From an uncultured Porphyromonadaceae bacterium (GTDB lineage: Bacteria; Bacteroidota; Bacteroidia; Bacteroidales; Muribaculaceae), in assembly GCA_947174235.1 (NCBI GenBank), contig CAMWID010000008.1, positions 1 through 63,392 on the forward strand: 63,392 bases of DNA, read 5' to 3'. The notes beneath the pieces were generated by a model. That model saw nothing but the letters and a program-made list of their open reading frames with translations, was not told where the DNA came from and did not search any database. The translations under genes and the position numbers were made by a program. Of the stretch, positions 44,425 to 53,833 are shown piece after piece (positions within the stretch are counted from its first letter, which is position 1; the number at the start of each line of letters is the position of its first letter).

Positions 44425-45189
44425 TTAAGCCATGCCGATCCCGTCGGCGCTTAATTCTTGGGTTAGATCGTTTATATTATCTTTCCACTCATCGGGATAG
44501 GTGAGCGGAGCGGTATTGATTTTTTCTATCATTTTGTCTATGGGCAGACAATCGTCGATGGATATGTTTCCCACTCTTGTCCGACGAAGAGCCGTCAGAT
44601 ACGCGCCACTTCCGAGAGCTGAGCCGAGATCTCGGGCGAGAGCCCGGATATATGTCCCTTTGCTGCAGACTATCCTGAGTGTGATTTCCGGAAGACTGAA
44701 ATCAAGCAATTCCATCTCCTTTATCTCCAAAGGCTTTGCCTTGAGTACGACCTCCTTGCCTTTACGGGCGAGATTGTAGGCGCGTTTGCCATCGACCTTG
44801 ACAGCAGAAAATACAGGTGGCACCTGCATTATCTTACCTATAAAATCCGGAAGCGTATTCTCTACCTGCTCACGGGTGATATGCTCCCATTCATAATGGT
44901 GGTCTATTTCCGTTTCAAGATCAAAACTCGGTGTGGTCGCTCCAAGCCGAAGTGTCGCCACATACTCCTTATCCCCGTTCTGGAGCTGCTCGATCTTGCG
45001 GGTGGAACGACCCGTGCAGACTATCAATACTCCGGTGGCAAGCGGATCGAGAGTACCCGCATGTCCCACTTTAAATTTCTTCAGATGCAGACGTCTCTGG
45101 ACAGCGCCCCTCACGCGTTTCACCGCATCAAACGAAGTCCATCCTAACGGTTTGTCTATCCCTAATGTTTCTCCTGTGATAAAATCCAT
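44425..45189 (-). CDS. truB: tRNA pseudouridine-55 synthase
   Basis: Makes pseudouridine at position 55 in the T loop of tRNAs. The 254-residue protein has KPLGWTSFDAVKRVRG and GHAGTLDPLATGVL with the catalytic Asp, and the later GTYIRALARDLG motif. It lacks the longer C-terminal PUA extension of the E. coli enzyme. Upstream is uppP, 50 bp away; downstream queA. The pairing is typical of Bacteroidota. Confidence 0.96.
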   Translation of the reverse strand: MDFITGETLGIDKPLGWTSFDAVKRVRGAVQRRLHLKKFKVGHAGTLDPLATGVLIVCTGRSTRKIEQLQNGDKEYVATLRLGATTPSFDLETEIDHHYEWEHITREQVENTLPDFIGKIMQVPPVFSAVKVDGKRAYNLARKGKEVVLKAKPLEIKEMELLDFSLPEITLRIVCSKGTYIRALARDLGSALGSGAYLTALRRTRVGNISIDDCLPIDKMIEKINTAPLTYPDEWKDNINDLTQELSADGIGMA

Positions 45190-45239
45190 ATTTATTTTGG
45201 ACTGAACATATGTCTTGTTTACCGGTCATGTGACCGTCT

Positions 45240-46067
45240 TCACTGCCAAAGCAGACAGATAATACCCATTATTACACAATATACCGCAAACCATATCAGT
45301 TTGCCCTTCTTGACAAGGTTTATCATCCACTTGCATGCGCAGCATCCGACGATGAATGAGGCGGCAAAACCGATTATCAGAGCTGTGGCTCCGACTGCGT
45401 TGTCTCCCTGTGCCGCAGGATTGGAAAGTATATCCTTAAGATCAAGCAACGCTTCTCCCAAGATGGGAATAATGACCATCAGGAAAGAAAAAGACGCCAC
45501 CTGCGAGCGCTTGTCCCCAAGCAAGATTCCGGTTGCGATTGTCGTGCCGCTTCTGCTTAACCCGGGAAGGACAGCTATCGACTGAGCACAACCGATCACA
45601 AATGCGTCAAGCCAACTTATATCTCTCCCTTTAGATGCATTTACCGAGCCGTCAGCAGAGCGCCCCGTGAAATGTGCGAAAGCAAGGAGTATCGACGTGA
45701 CAATCAAGCAGGATCCGACAATTGTCAACCCACCTCCGAAAAAACTTTCCACAAAATCCTTGAAACACAATCCTACAACCGCGATGGGGACACAAGACAA
45801 CAGAATCTTGCACACATAGTAGAAATCAGAATCCCGCCTGAAAGTAAAGAAACTAACACATAGCTTCTTAAACATCGGCCACAATATGACGATGGTAGAC
45901 ATAACGGTCGCAGCATGTACGATCAGATCAAACTGCAGCACTTTGTCAGAAGGTAGGTCTATTCCTAAAATTTCGCGGAAAATCTCAAGATGTCCGCTGG
46001 AACTGACAGGTAGATACTCGGTAAGACCCTGTACAATTCCCAGAATAAGGGCGTCAAGCCATTCCAT
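45240..46067 (-). CDS. uppP: Undecaprenyl-diphosphatase (BacA/UppP)
   Basis: Integral membrane enzyme that recycles the undecaprenyl carrier for cell-wall and glycan synthesis. The 275-residue protein has the signature EYLPVSSSGHLEIF near the N terminus and PGLSRSGTTIATGI in the second half, and seven or eight membrane helices. Length is normal. It lies between DUF3098 and truB in the ftsX cluster. Confidence 0.96.
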   Translation of the reverse strand: MEWLDALILGIVQGLTEYLPVSSSGHLEIFREILGIDLPSDKVLQFDLIVHAATVMSTIVILWPMFKKLCVSFFTFRRDSDFYYVCKILLSCVPIAVVGLCFKDFVESFFGGGLTIVGSCLIVTSILLAFAHFTGRSADGSVNASKGRDISWLDAFVIGCAQSIAVLPGLSRSGTTIATGILLGDKRSQVASFSFLMVIIPILGEALLDLKDILSNPAAQGDNAVGATALIIGFAASFIVGCCACKWMINLVKKGKLIWFAVYCVIMGIICLLWQ

Positions 46068-46127
46068 TTTCTTTTTTTTCGATTTTTACATGTATGTGAC
46101 ACATGAATGTGCACATTGTTTTATATT

Positions 46128-46442
46128 TTATTTGCTTGATTTCGGTTTATATATTATGGCAAAAGCCATCAACACAAATCCAAGAAACGCAAGAGCCGGA
46201 CCGACAACAATACGGCGTGTGCTGAATATCTCGGGATTAAATCCGTTCTCGACCGTGCTCCCACCTCCACTTATCAGCATGAAGCCGACAATTATCATAG
46301 CGAGGCAAGCGCCCATCATATAATAATTTACTTTGGAGAACGGACGCTCTTTTGCGGTCATTCTCTCCAGTCCCTGAGGATCTTTTTTTTCTATTTCTAT
46401 CATCTGTATTGTCTGAATATGATGTCCGGATTTATTTTTCAA
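46128..46442 (-). CDS. DUF3098 family membrane protein
   Basis: A 104-residue protein with two membrane helices (YYMMGACLAMIIVGFMLI and VVGPALAFLGFVLMAFAII) and a short polar loop. It matches DUF3098, a Bacteroidota family always found near ftsX and uppP in my experience; the role is unknown. The ATG at 46442 is used because the gap to ftsX is then 8 bp; ATG 46403 is an in-frame alternative. Confidence 0.87.
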   Translation of the reverse strand: MKNKSGHHIQTIQMIEIEKKDPQGLERMTAKERPFSKVNYYMMGACLAMIIVGFMLISGGGSTVENGFNPEIFSTRRIVVGPALAFLGFVLMAFAIIYKPKSSK

Positions 46443-46450
46443 TAAATTCC

Positions 46451-47329
46451 TTATTTAAACAATTCATCGTAGTCCTTGCCAAGATAACGTGAAGTAGACA
46501 TCCAGGCGGCAAGACCACACAACATAACGCCTGTCACCAACATTCCTGCGGCAACTATACCGAATATCGGCAAGCTTATATAATCAGCAATATCTTTGAA
46601 CCCGGCTCCGGGAGCCGCGATCAGGACAACTGCTATCAATCCCGCCGCGATCAATCCGGCAATAAGACCTGACAACATATTGTTGAGGACAAACGGGGAA
46701 CGTATGAAGCCGTTGGTGGCACCCACAAGCTGCATCGTATGGATTGTGAAACGTCTTGCATAGATAGCGAGGTGTACCGTGTTGTTGATAAGCACAAATG
46801 ATATGACGACCATTACAACGGCTATGATACCCAATATTATCGCGAAACGCTGGATATTTCTATTCATACTTTCCACCATGGTGGAATCCGGAAGGGCGAC
46901 AGACTCCACTCCGGGAAGCGCCGATGCCACCTTCCCTATCGAATCAAGACGTGAAGCTGTGGAATAATCGGCTTTTATTGAAAATGTGACTTCCGGTGAT
47001 AGCGGATTCACGCCAAAAAGGGACTCCAGATCCTCTCCTGTATCATTTTTCCAGTTGAGGAGCGCATCTTTCTTAGTTATGACCTTTACGGAATGCGCAT
47101 ACGGCGCAGAGGCAAAGATGCCGGATATTTCGGTAGCCTGCGCATCTGAAATCGTGTCTGCCATGACCACGCTCACCTCAAGACGCTCCCGCAACCGGCG
47201 GGTCTCATTTGTCGCGCTGACATAAATGAGCGCGATAATACCGATAATTATCAACACAAGCGACACGCTCACAATCGTTGTGAGATGCGCCGCCCAATAG
47301 GAAATTTTTACATCTCTGTTATTTTTCAT
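46451..47329 (-). CDS. ftsX: Cell division protein FtsX
   Basis: Membrane permease-like partner of FtsE that couples division to cell-wall hydrolases. The 292-residue protein has one N-terminal helix (TTIVSVSLVLIIIGIIALI), a periplasmic domain of about 120 residues and three C-terminal helices, the FtsX layout. ftsE is not adjacent. It leads the ftsX-DUF3098-uppP-truB-queA cluster, with a promoter at 47355-47386. Confidence 0.93.
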   Translation of the reverse strand: MKNNRDVKISYWAAHLTTIVSVSLVLIIIGIIALIYVSATNETRRLRERLEVSVVMADTISDAQATEISGIFASAPYAHSVKVITKKDALLNWKNDTGEDLESLFGVNPLSPEVTFSIKADYSTASRLDSIGKVASALPGVESVALPDSTMVESMNRNIQRFAIILGIIAVVMVVISFVLINNTVHLAIYARRFTIHTMQLVGATNGFIRSPFVLNNMLSGLIAGLIAAGLIAVVLIAAPGAGFKDIADYISLPIFGIVAAGMLVTGVMLCGLAAWMSTSRYLGKDYDELFK

Positions 47330-47354
47330 GCGTAAGGCATTTCATAATCGACCA

Positions 47355-47386
47355 CAAAGATAACACTTCCAAAGCCCTTTTGTCAA
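47355..47386 (-). promoter_or_regulatory. Promoter of the ftsX cluster
   Basis: TTG (47386 to 47384), a 21-bp spacer and TATCTTTG (47362 to 47355) on the minus strand. Predicted leader about 20 nt. Confidence 0.7.
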
Positions 47387-47455
47387 TTTTTCAAGTCGTT
47401 TTTTTTATATTTAAGGAAAAAACATCCATCCGACAACGTTTAAACGACCTTAACG

Positions 47456-47493
47456 CACACCGGAAGGGAAGTTTCAATCTCCCTTCCGGCGTG
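47456..47493. terminator. Hairpin after argH
   Basis: A 14-bp stem with one mismatch (47456-47469 with 47480-47493) and a 10-nt loop lies 7 bp after the argH stop. No U-tract follows, but its position at the end of the arginine operon supports a termination role. Confidence 0.65.
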
Positions 47494-47499
47494 TCGGCA

Positions 47500-48798
47500 T
47501 CATTTGAATTTTGATAGAATGGACTTCATTTTTGCCGCTATTTTTTCATTCGCGGGGTCTCCGATACTTCCTATATGCGTGTGTCTGATTTCTCGTGTCG
47601 GGCTATAGGTCCCGTCCTGGACGGAAAGTCCGACCTTGCGGTAAGCATCGCGGAATGGCACTCCCTCGCGCACCAGCCTGTTCACATCTTCTACCGTGAA
47701 AATGTAATCGTAACGGGAATCATCAAGGATGTCAGCTTTCACCTCAATGTGAGAAAGCATGAAATCCGCCATGTCAAGACATTCGACAAGGTCTGTCGTG
47801 GCAGGAAACATTATATCCTTCATCAGCTGTAGATCCCTGTTATAGCCAAGGGGGAGATTTGCCGTCAGTATGGTCAGTTCATTAGGAAGAGACTGCATCC
47901 TGTTGCATTTTCCCCGCATTATCTCGAACACATCGGGATTCTTTTTGTGAGGCATGATACTGGATCCCGTGGTCAGCTCGTCAGGAAATTTTACGAATCC
48001 GAAATTATTGCACATCCACATGCACACATCCATGGCGAGATGCCCGAGTGTGGCAGCCACGGCGGCTATGGCAGCCGCGACAGCCCTTTCTGTCTTGCCT
48101 CGGCTCATCTGAGCCGCCACTACATTGTAATGCAGGTCAGCAAAACCAAGAAGGGAGGTGGTCATTTCCCTGTCCAAAGGGAAAGAGGATCCGTATCCGG
48201 CGGCAGAACCCAAAGGATTCTGATTGGCAATGTTGTAGGCGGCAGCCACCAATTGCATGTCATCGACAAGAGATTCCGCATACGCCCCGAACCATAAGCC
48301 GAAAGATGACGGCATCGCCACCTGAAGATGGGTATATCCCGGCATAAGCTTGTCGCGGTGTGCCTCTGAAAGAGACTGCAGACGATCAAACAGACGCCCC
48401 ACTGCCTCAGCTATACGTTTCAGCTCATCTCTGAAAAACAATTTCAGGTCTACAAGCACCTGGTCATTCCGGGAACGTCCGGAATGTATCTTCTTTCCTA
48501 CATCGCCAAGTTTCGCCGTGAGCAGAAATTCCACCTGCGAATGAACGTCTTCTATTCCGTCTTCTATTGTAAATTCCCCCTTTTCGATTGAGTCCGCAAT
48601 TTCCTGAAGTGCGGGAAGAAGCAATGAGAGTTCATCTTTTGTGAGCAATCCTATCGATTCAAGCATCCTGATATGCGCCATCGAACCTTGCACGTCATAA
48701 CGCGCGAGCCTCAGATCAAGCTCACGGTCCTTGCCCACAGTGAATCTCTCTATCATTTTATCGGGTTCAAAACCCTTGTTCCAAAGTTGCTTTGACAT
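47500..48798 (-). CDS. argH: Argininosuccinate lyase
   Basis: Last step of arginine synthesis, splitting argininosuccinate into arginine and fumarate. I start at ATG 48798 (MSKQLWNKGF), where the family begins; the frame extends eight residues upstream. The 432-residue protein has the GSSIMPHKKNPD signature loop and the SRNDQV segment. It is the last gene of the arginine operon and is followed by a hairpin. Confidence 0.96.
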   Translation of the reverse strand: MSKQLWNKGFEPDKMIERFTVGKDRELDLRLARYDVQGSMAHIRMLESIGLLTKDELSLLLPALQEIADSIEKGEFTIEDGIEDVHSQVEFLLTAKLGDVGKKIHSGRSRNDQVLVDLKLFFRDELKRIAEAVGRLFDRLQSLSEAHRDKLMPGYTHLQVAMPSSFGLWFGAYAESLVDDMQLVAAAYNIANQNPLGSAAGYGSSFPLDREMTTSLLGFADLHYNVVAAQMSRGKTERAVAAAIAAVAATLGHLAMDVCMWMCNNFGFVKFPDELTTGSSIMPHKKNPDVFEIMRGKCNRMQSLPNELTILTANLPLGYNRDLQLMKDIMFPATTDLVECLDMADFMLSHIEVKADILDDSRYDYIFTVEDVNRLVREGVPFRDAYRKVGLSVQDGTYSPTREIRHTHIGSIGDPANEKIAAKMKSILSKFK

Positions 48799-48853
48799 TA
48801 GAAGAAATAATTTGAATGACACTCTCCGGTATCAATGGAGATAATGAATTAAT

Positions 48854-49966
48854 TCAGATTTCCAGACGCGTTATAAGACGTCGGTAAAGGATTATGGCGT
48901 CTCTTATCTCGGAAATCAGCACATATTCGTCGGCGGTATGCGACCGCGATGATTCTCCGGGACCGATCTTAAGGGAATTTATGTCATGCATAAGAGCCAT
49001 GTCTGATGTGGTCGGAGACACGAAAGGCGTCAGTCCAAGCGACAACGCCGATTTTACAAGAGGATGGTCTGCCGGTATGACGGAAGCATGTATCCTGGTT
49101 GATCTGGGGGTTAGCTCACTCCATCTCACTGTCTTTCGGAGAAGGCTTACGGTGTCTTCATTTGAACAGGCATCTGTGGTGCGCACATCCACCACATACG
49201 TGCAACGGTCAGGCACCACATTGTGTTGTGACCCGGCATTGATCATCGTGACACTCACTTTCACAGGGCCCAGGATCTCACTCACTGCGGGTGTATGGAA
49301 TTCCCGGAGTGCGGATATGTCTTCCATCGCTCTGTAAATAGCGTTGACCCCTTCTTCCCTGGCGGCGTGCCCCGCTTTGCCGGTCGCGATTCCGTCAAGC
49401 ACAACAAGTCCCCTTTCGGCTATCGCCGGCTGCATGCCTGTGGGTTCCCCCACGATGACCATGTCGGGATATAATCCTTTCTCACGCAGATATGGCAGGA
49501 ACGCCCGCATGCCGTGCTCCCCCATAACCTCTTCTGCCGCCGTAATAGCAAACATAAGATTTACGGGAAGATCATCCTTCTCCTTAAGTGCGAGAAAAGC
49601 AGATGCCAACGCCACACCAGAAGCTCCCGCGTCATTGCTGCCGAGTCCATACAACCGATCTCCCTCTATTTCCGGAGAATACGGATCCCGTGTATACGAT
49701 GGTGACGGTTTCACCGTGTCATGGTGGGAATTGAGCATCAGAAGCGGACGCGTCGGATCATATCCTGCCGCCACGACATAGACATTGTTATGAAATCTCT
49801 CCACCTTGCCTGCTCCTTTATCGGTAAGCCATTGTTGCCATATGTCGGCTGTGGCGGATTCCTCCCGTGACTGAGAGGGAGTGGAGATCAATAGTCTCAG
49901 CAACTCCACGGCATCGTGAAGGCTCGCATCCATATCTTCCATATCGGTCTTTTGTAAATTTTCCAT
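48854..49966 (-). CDS. argE: M20 family N-acylornithine/N-acylcitrulline deacylase (ArgE type)
   Basis: Zinc metallopeptidase-fold enzyme removing the acyl group from the arginine intermediate. The 370-residue protein has the M20 metal motifs (NSHHDTV, GLGSNDAGAS, and TAAEEVMGEHG with the catalytic Glu) and a C-terminal His in SHTADE. Because the operon has an N-succinylornithine transcarbamylase, the natural substrate is probably N-succinylcitrulline; this is inference. Its start lies 3 bp after the argB stop. Confidence 0.93.
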   Translation of the reverse strand: MENLQKTDMEDMDASLHDAVELLRLLISTPSQSREESATADIWQQWLTDKGAGKVERFHNNVYVVAAGYDPTRPLLMLNSHHDTVKPSPSYTRDPYSPEIEGDRLYGLGSNDAGASGVALASAFLALKEKDDLPVNLMFAITAAEEVMGEHGMRAFLPYLREKGLYPDMVIVGEPTGMQPAIAERGLVVLDGIATGKAGHAAREEGVNAIYRAMEDISALREFHTPAVSEILGPVKVSVTMINAGSQHNVVPDRCTYVVDVRTTDACSNEDTVSLLRKTVRWSELTPRSTRIHASVIPADHPLVKSALSLGLTPFVSPTTSDMALMHDINSLKIGPGESSRSHTADEYVLISEIRDAIILYRRLITRLEI

Positions 49967-49969
49967 CCG

Positions 49970-50743
49970 TCAGCGCTCTCTGACTATTGTGCCTCCTTCT
50001 CCGCACAAAGCCTCCGCGTTACAAATACGCACCTCCGCAACCCCTTTTGAGGCTGCCAGTAAGGCATTTTGTATTTTGGGTATCATACCTTTGTCTACAA
50101 TCCCGCTTTCCTTAAGTATTTGAAAAGATTCGGAGGTAACAAGAGGGATCACTGAATTTTCATCATTTACATCGGTCATCACTCCGGGTTTCTCGAAACA
50201 ATATATAAGACGCGCGGACTCGACGCGGGAAGCCCCGAGAGCCACTGCGCCCGCTACAGAATCCGCGTTGCAATTGAGCAGCCCTCCCTTGCCGTCATGG
50301 CATATCGCACAGAAAACAGGCACATGTCCTCCGTTTAAAAGATCCCCGATAAATTTATCCGACACCTTTGATTCATCAATATCGCCGACATGACCGTAAT
50401 CCACCGGAACTGGGTTACGCCGCACAGCAGGGATCACATTTCCGTCAGCGCCTGTAAGCCCCACGGCATCACAACCGTATTCCTGCAGCATCGCCACTAT
50501 CCTTTTGTTGATAAGTCCGGCATAAACCATTGTCACGATATCAAGCGTCTGACGGTCGGTGACCCGCCTGCCGTCTATCATCCGGGCTTTTATTCCCATA
50601 CCTTCGCTCATACGCGTGGCTTCCTTGCCGCCTCCGTGCACAAGTATTTTTTTCCCTTTCAAGGATGCGAAATCCTTTAGAAAACGCTCCAGCGACTCAG
50701 GATTGTCTATGACATTCCCTCCTATTTTGACTACATTGATCAT
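49970..50743 (-). CDS. argB: N-acylglutamate kinase
   Basis: Phosphorylates N-acetyl- or N-succinylglutamate, the second step of the pathway. I start at ATG 50743 (MINVVKIGGNVIDN), the normal family start; the longer frame adds 15 unlike residues and overlaps argF'. The 257-residue protein has KIGGN, HGGGKEA and NCNADSVAGAVALGA, hallmarks of ArgB. Length is normal. argF' is upstream and argE downstream. Confidence 0.95.
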   Translation of the reverse strand: MINVVKIGGNVIDNPESLERFLKDFASLKGKKILVHGGGKEATRMSEGMGIKARMIDGRRVTDRQTLDIVTMVYAGLINKRIVAMLQEYGCDAVGLTGADGNVIPAVRRNPVPVDYGHVGDIDESKVSDKFIGDLLNGGHVPVFCAICHDGKGGLLNCNADSVAGAVALGASRVESARLIYCFEKPGVMTDVNDENSVIPLVTSESFQILKESGIVDKGMIPKIQNALLAASKGVAEVRICNAEALCGEGGTIVRER

Positions 50744-50774
50744 AATGGTAAGCAATAAACTCCGTAAAGCACCC

Positions 50775-51728
50775 TTATAGGGATTCAAGAAGGCGTTTGA
50801 TCACAGTCTGGGCTGAGATTTCCCTGTTGGCAGCTTCCGGGATGACTATGCTGCGGTCGGATTCTATGACTTCGTCCGTGACAATCATGTTGCGTCTCAC
50901 CGGCAGGCAATGCATGAAGAACGCATTGTCGGTGAGAGCCATCTTCTCCGCGTCTACTGTCCATGAACGGTCTGTGGAAAGTACTTTGCCATAGTTCGGA
51001 TCAGCATATGCCGACCAATTTTTAGCATATACGAAATCCGCCCCTTCAAGAGCCTTGCGCTGGTCATATTCCACCTTGGCATTTCCAACGAACATGGGGT
51101 CAAGCTCATATCCACGGGGATGCGTGATGACGAAATCATAATCTGTGGCATTCATCCATTCCGCAAACGAATTAGGCACCGCCTGCGGCAACGCGCGGGG
51201 GTGCGGTGCCCATGTCATTACAACCTTGGGGCGGGGCTTGGTCTTGAATTCCTCTATTGTGATGAGATCGGCAAAACTTTGCAGGGGATGGCGGGTGGCA
51301 GCCTCCATACTGAAGACGGGACGCCCGGAATATTTTATAAACTGTTCGATCACCCGGTCTTCATAATCTTCCTTTTTATCCTTAAGGCCTGCGAAAGAAC
51401 GCACTCCTATTATATCGCAATAGCAACCCATGACAGGGATTGCCTCAAGCAGATGCTCCGCCTTGTCGCCGTCCATGATTACACCGCGCTCTGTCTCCAG
51501 TTTCCATGCCCCCTGATTAACATCAAGCACTATGACGTTCATTCCAAGATTCATGGCAGCCTTCTGGGTAGACAGTCGTGTCCGTAATGATGAATTGAAA
51601 AATATCATCATCAGTGTCTTGTTTCTCCCGAGACCCGTATATGCAAAACGGTTGCGTTTTATGTCCGCGGCTTCCGCAAGAGCTTTATCAAGATCGCCGA
51701 TATCGGCTACATTCGTGAATTTTTTCAT
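50775..51728 (-). CDS. argF': N-succinylornithine carbamoyltransferase with Ala at residue 90
   Basis: Carbamoylates N-acylated ornithine. The 317-residue protein resembles the Bacteroides succinylornithine transcarbamylase along its length, with the carbamoyl-phosphate motif FNSSLRTRLSTQ (STRT replaced by SLRT), QGAWKLETERG and FMHCLPVRRNMI. In the Bacteroides enzyme, Pro90 is reported to set preference for succinyl over acetyl substrates. Here codon 90 (51459-51461) is GCG, alanine, in GDKAEHLLE. The comparison rests on memory of the Bacteroides sequence. The start overlaps the argD stop by 4 bp. Confidence 0.93.
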   Translation of the reverse strand: MKKFTNVADIGDLDKALAEAADIKRNRFAYTGLGRNKTLMMIFFNSSLRTRLSTQKAAMNLGMNVIVLDVNQGAWKLETERGVIMDGDKAEHLLEAIPVMGCYCDIIGVRSFAGLKDKKEDYEDRVIEQFIKYSGRPVFSMEAATRHPLQSFADLITIEEFKTKPRPKVVMTWAPHPRALPQAVPNSFAEWMNATDYDFVITHPRGYELDPMFVGNAKVEYDQRKALEGADFVYAKNWSAYADPNYGKVLSTDRSWTVDAEKMALTDNAFFMHCLPVRRNMIVTDEVIESDRSIVIPEAANREISAQTVIKRLLESL

Positions 51729-52846
51729 AATTGTTTCATTATATTTATAAAATGCGCGGCATCTTCCATCGACAGAGACAATGCCGGAAGCAGCCGGACG
51801 GTATATTGCCCCGCGCCGCCGGTAAATATATTATGCTCGAACAGGAGACGCTTACGGAGGTCACTGCCTGAGAATCCTTCCATCTCGAACCCTATCATCA
51901 GTCCTTTCCCTCTCACTTCCTTTATCTTGGGAAGTTTTTTAAGTTCCCGGATCAGATATTCCCCGACTTTCGCGGCATTTTCCACAAGATTCTCTTTTTC
52001 CATAACGTCAAGCACTGCAATAGCGGCGGCACATGCAAGATGATTACCGCCGAATGTGGTGCCGAGCATACCTTTTTTTGCAGGTATTGACGGAGAAATC
52101 AATACCGCCCCCGCCGGAAATCCATTGGCGATACCTTTGGCGCAGGTTATGATATCGGGACGGATGCCGGAATATTGATGGGCGAAAAACTTACCTGTCC
52201 TGCCATATCCCGACTGGATTTCGTCAAGAATAAGAAGCGTGCCTGTCCGCCGGCATTCTTCAGAAAGGAAACGAAGAAATTCATCTGAAGGTTCGTGTAT
52301 GCCTGCCACTCCCTGTATTCCCTCGATTATCACAGCGGCATATTCCCTGGTCTCAAGCACTGTACGGACAGCATCCGAATCATTGAGCGGGACAAACGTA
52401 ACATTGTTGGTCTCATTGAAACGGGATCTGATCGCCGGATTGTCGGTGGCAGCCACTGCTCCAGAGGTCCTGCCATGGAAAGCTTTACCGAAAGCAAGGA
52501 TATTCTCTCTCCCCGTTGTGAACGATGCGAGCTTTATGGCGTTTTCATTTGCCTCGGCTCCTGAATTGCAAAGGAAAAGTGCGTAATCTTCATAACCTGA
52601 AGCCTTCCCCAACTTTTCAGCGAGCTTGCATTGCAGCGAATTTTGGACTGAATTGGAATAAAAACCGAGTTCCGCCACCTGAGAGGATATGGCTCTTACA
52701 TATTCCGGATGTGCATGGCCGATAGATATTACGGCATGTCCCCCATAGAGGTCAAGATATTTTGTACCGTCTTCCGTGAAGACATAAGAACCGCTGCCCC
52801 GCACCGGTTCTATATCATAAAGTGAATATACGTCGAAAAGAGTCAT
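51725..52846 (-). CDS. argD: N-acylornithine aminotransferase
   Basis: PLP-dependent class III aminotransferase converting N-acylglutamate semialdehyde to N-acylornithine. The 373-residue protein has the LLILDEIQSGYGRTGKFFAHQ Asp segment in two parts and the cofactor-binding Lys in TCAKGIANGFPAGA. Length is normal. It lies between argC (11 bp upstream) and argF' (4-bp overlap), a tightly packed operon. Confidence 0.95.
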   Translation of the reverse strand: MTLFDVYSLYDIEPVRGSGSYVFTEDGTKYLDLYGGHAVISIGHAHPEYVRAISSQVAELGFYSNSVQNSLQCKLAEKLGKASGYEDYALFLCNSGAEANENAIKLASFTTGRENILAFGKAFHGRTSGAVAATDNPAIRSRFNETNNVTFVPLNDSDAVRTVLETREYAAVIIEGIQGVAGIHEPSDEFLRFLSEECRRTGTLLILDEIQSGYGRTGKFFAHQYSGIRPDIITCAKGIANGFPAGAVLISPSIPAKKGMLGTTFGGNHLACAAAIAVLDVMEKENLVENAAKVGEYLIRELKKLPKIKEVRGKGLMIGFEMEGFSGSDLRKRLLFEHNIFTGGAGQYTVRLLPALSLSMEDAAHFINIMKQL

Positions 52847-52857
52847 GACTGGATAAA

Positions 52858-53829
52858 TTAGAATGCCGATGGTTTAAGCCTCAAGCCGGAACGCTGATCC
52901 AGCCCGAGCATTATGTTCATGTTTTGCACCGCCTGACCGGAAGCACCCTTAAGCAGGTTGTCTTCGGCACACGTGACAAGCAGTTTGCCGTCATGAACTT
53001 CCACATGAATGATCGCTTTATTGGTATTTACAGCCTGCTTGAGATCTATAGGACTTTCGCTTACAACTGTGAAAGGGGAATCCTTATAGTAGTCCCTGTA
53101 AAGTTTCATCACTTCATCTTCCGACATGGCGCAGTCTAATGTCGTGACGGCAAAAATGCCCCGTGCAAAATCTCCGCGCATGGGCACGAAATTGATTCTG
53201 CATGTATTCCCGGGCTGCAATTTGTTGAGCGTCATGCCGATTTCCTTCAGATGCTGATGTGTAAACGGCTTATATACCGATACATTGTCATTTCTCCAGC
53301 TGAAATGTGTGGTTGATCCGGGTTTCACGCCTGCTCCCGTTGAGCCTGTCAGTGCCACAATATTGATTTCCCCGTTTTCAGGAAGCAATCCCGCAGCGGC
53401 GAGCGGCACGAGCGACAGTTGCAATGCTGTGGCGAAACACCCGGGATTGGCAACAGAATCCGCCGCCGCTATCCGGGATAAATTGACTTCCGGCAATCCA
53501 TATACATATCCGTCGCTTTCATCTCGGAAATCTTGTGCGAGATCCACTACTTTCAAACCCTCCGGCCTGGTGTTCTCTTCCCAGAATCTGCGACTGTGTC
53601 CGTGAGCCGAACACAAGAACAACACGTCTATATCTTCGAGCGGATGCGTGTCAGAAAAAACAATATCCGTTTCCCCCAACAGGCCTCCGTGAACTGAAGT
53701 GACAGGTTGCCCGGCATTGCTTGTGGAATGGACAAAAGCGATCTCCACCTCAGGGTGATTGATAAGAAGACGCAGGAGTTCGCCGGCTGTGTAGCCGGCG
53801 CCTCCTATAATACCTATTTTTTTCTTCAC
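52858..53829 (-). CDS. argC: N-acyl-gamma-glutamyl-phosphate reductase
   Basis: NADPH-dependent reductase of the third step. The 323-residue protein has the Rossmann motif GIIGGAGYTAGEL and the catalytic Cys in NPGCFATALQ. TGSTGAGVKPG follows. Length fits the family. The argG stop is 4 bp upstream. Confidence 0.96.
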   Translation of the reverse strand: MKKKIGIIGGAGYTAGELLRLLINHPEVEIAFVHSTSNAGQPVTSVHGGLLGETDIVFSDTHPLEDIDVLFLCSAHGHSRRFWEENTRPEGLKVVDLAQDFRDESDGYVYGLPEVNLSRIAAADSVANPGCFATALQLSLVPLAAAGLLPENGEINIVALTGSTGAGVKPGSTTHFSWRNDNVSVYKPFTHQHLKEIGMTLNKLQPGNTCRINFVPMRGDFARGIFAVTTLDCAMSEDEVMKLYRDYYKDSPFTVVSESPIDLKQAVNTNKAIIHVEVHDGKLLVTCAEDNLLKGASGQAVQNMNIMLGLDQRSGLRLKPSAF

Positions 53830-53833
53830 TGTC

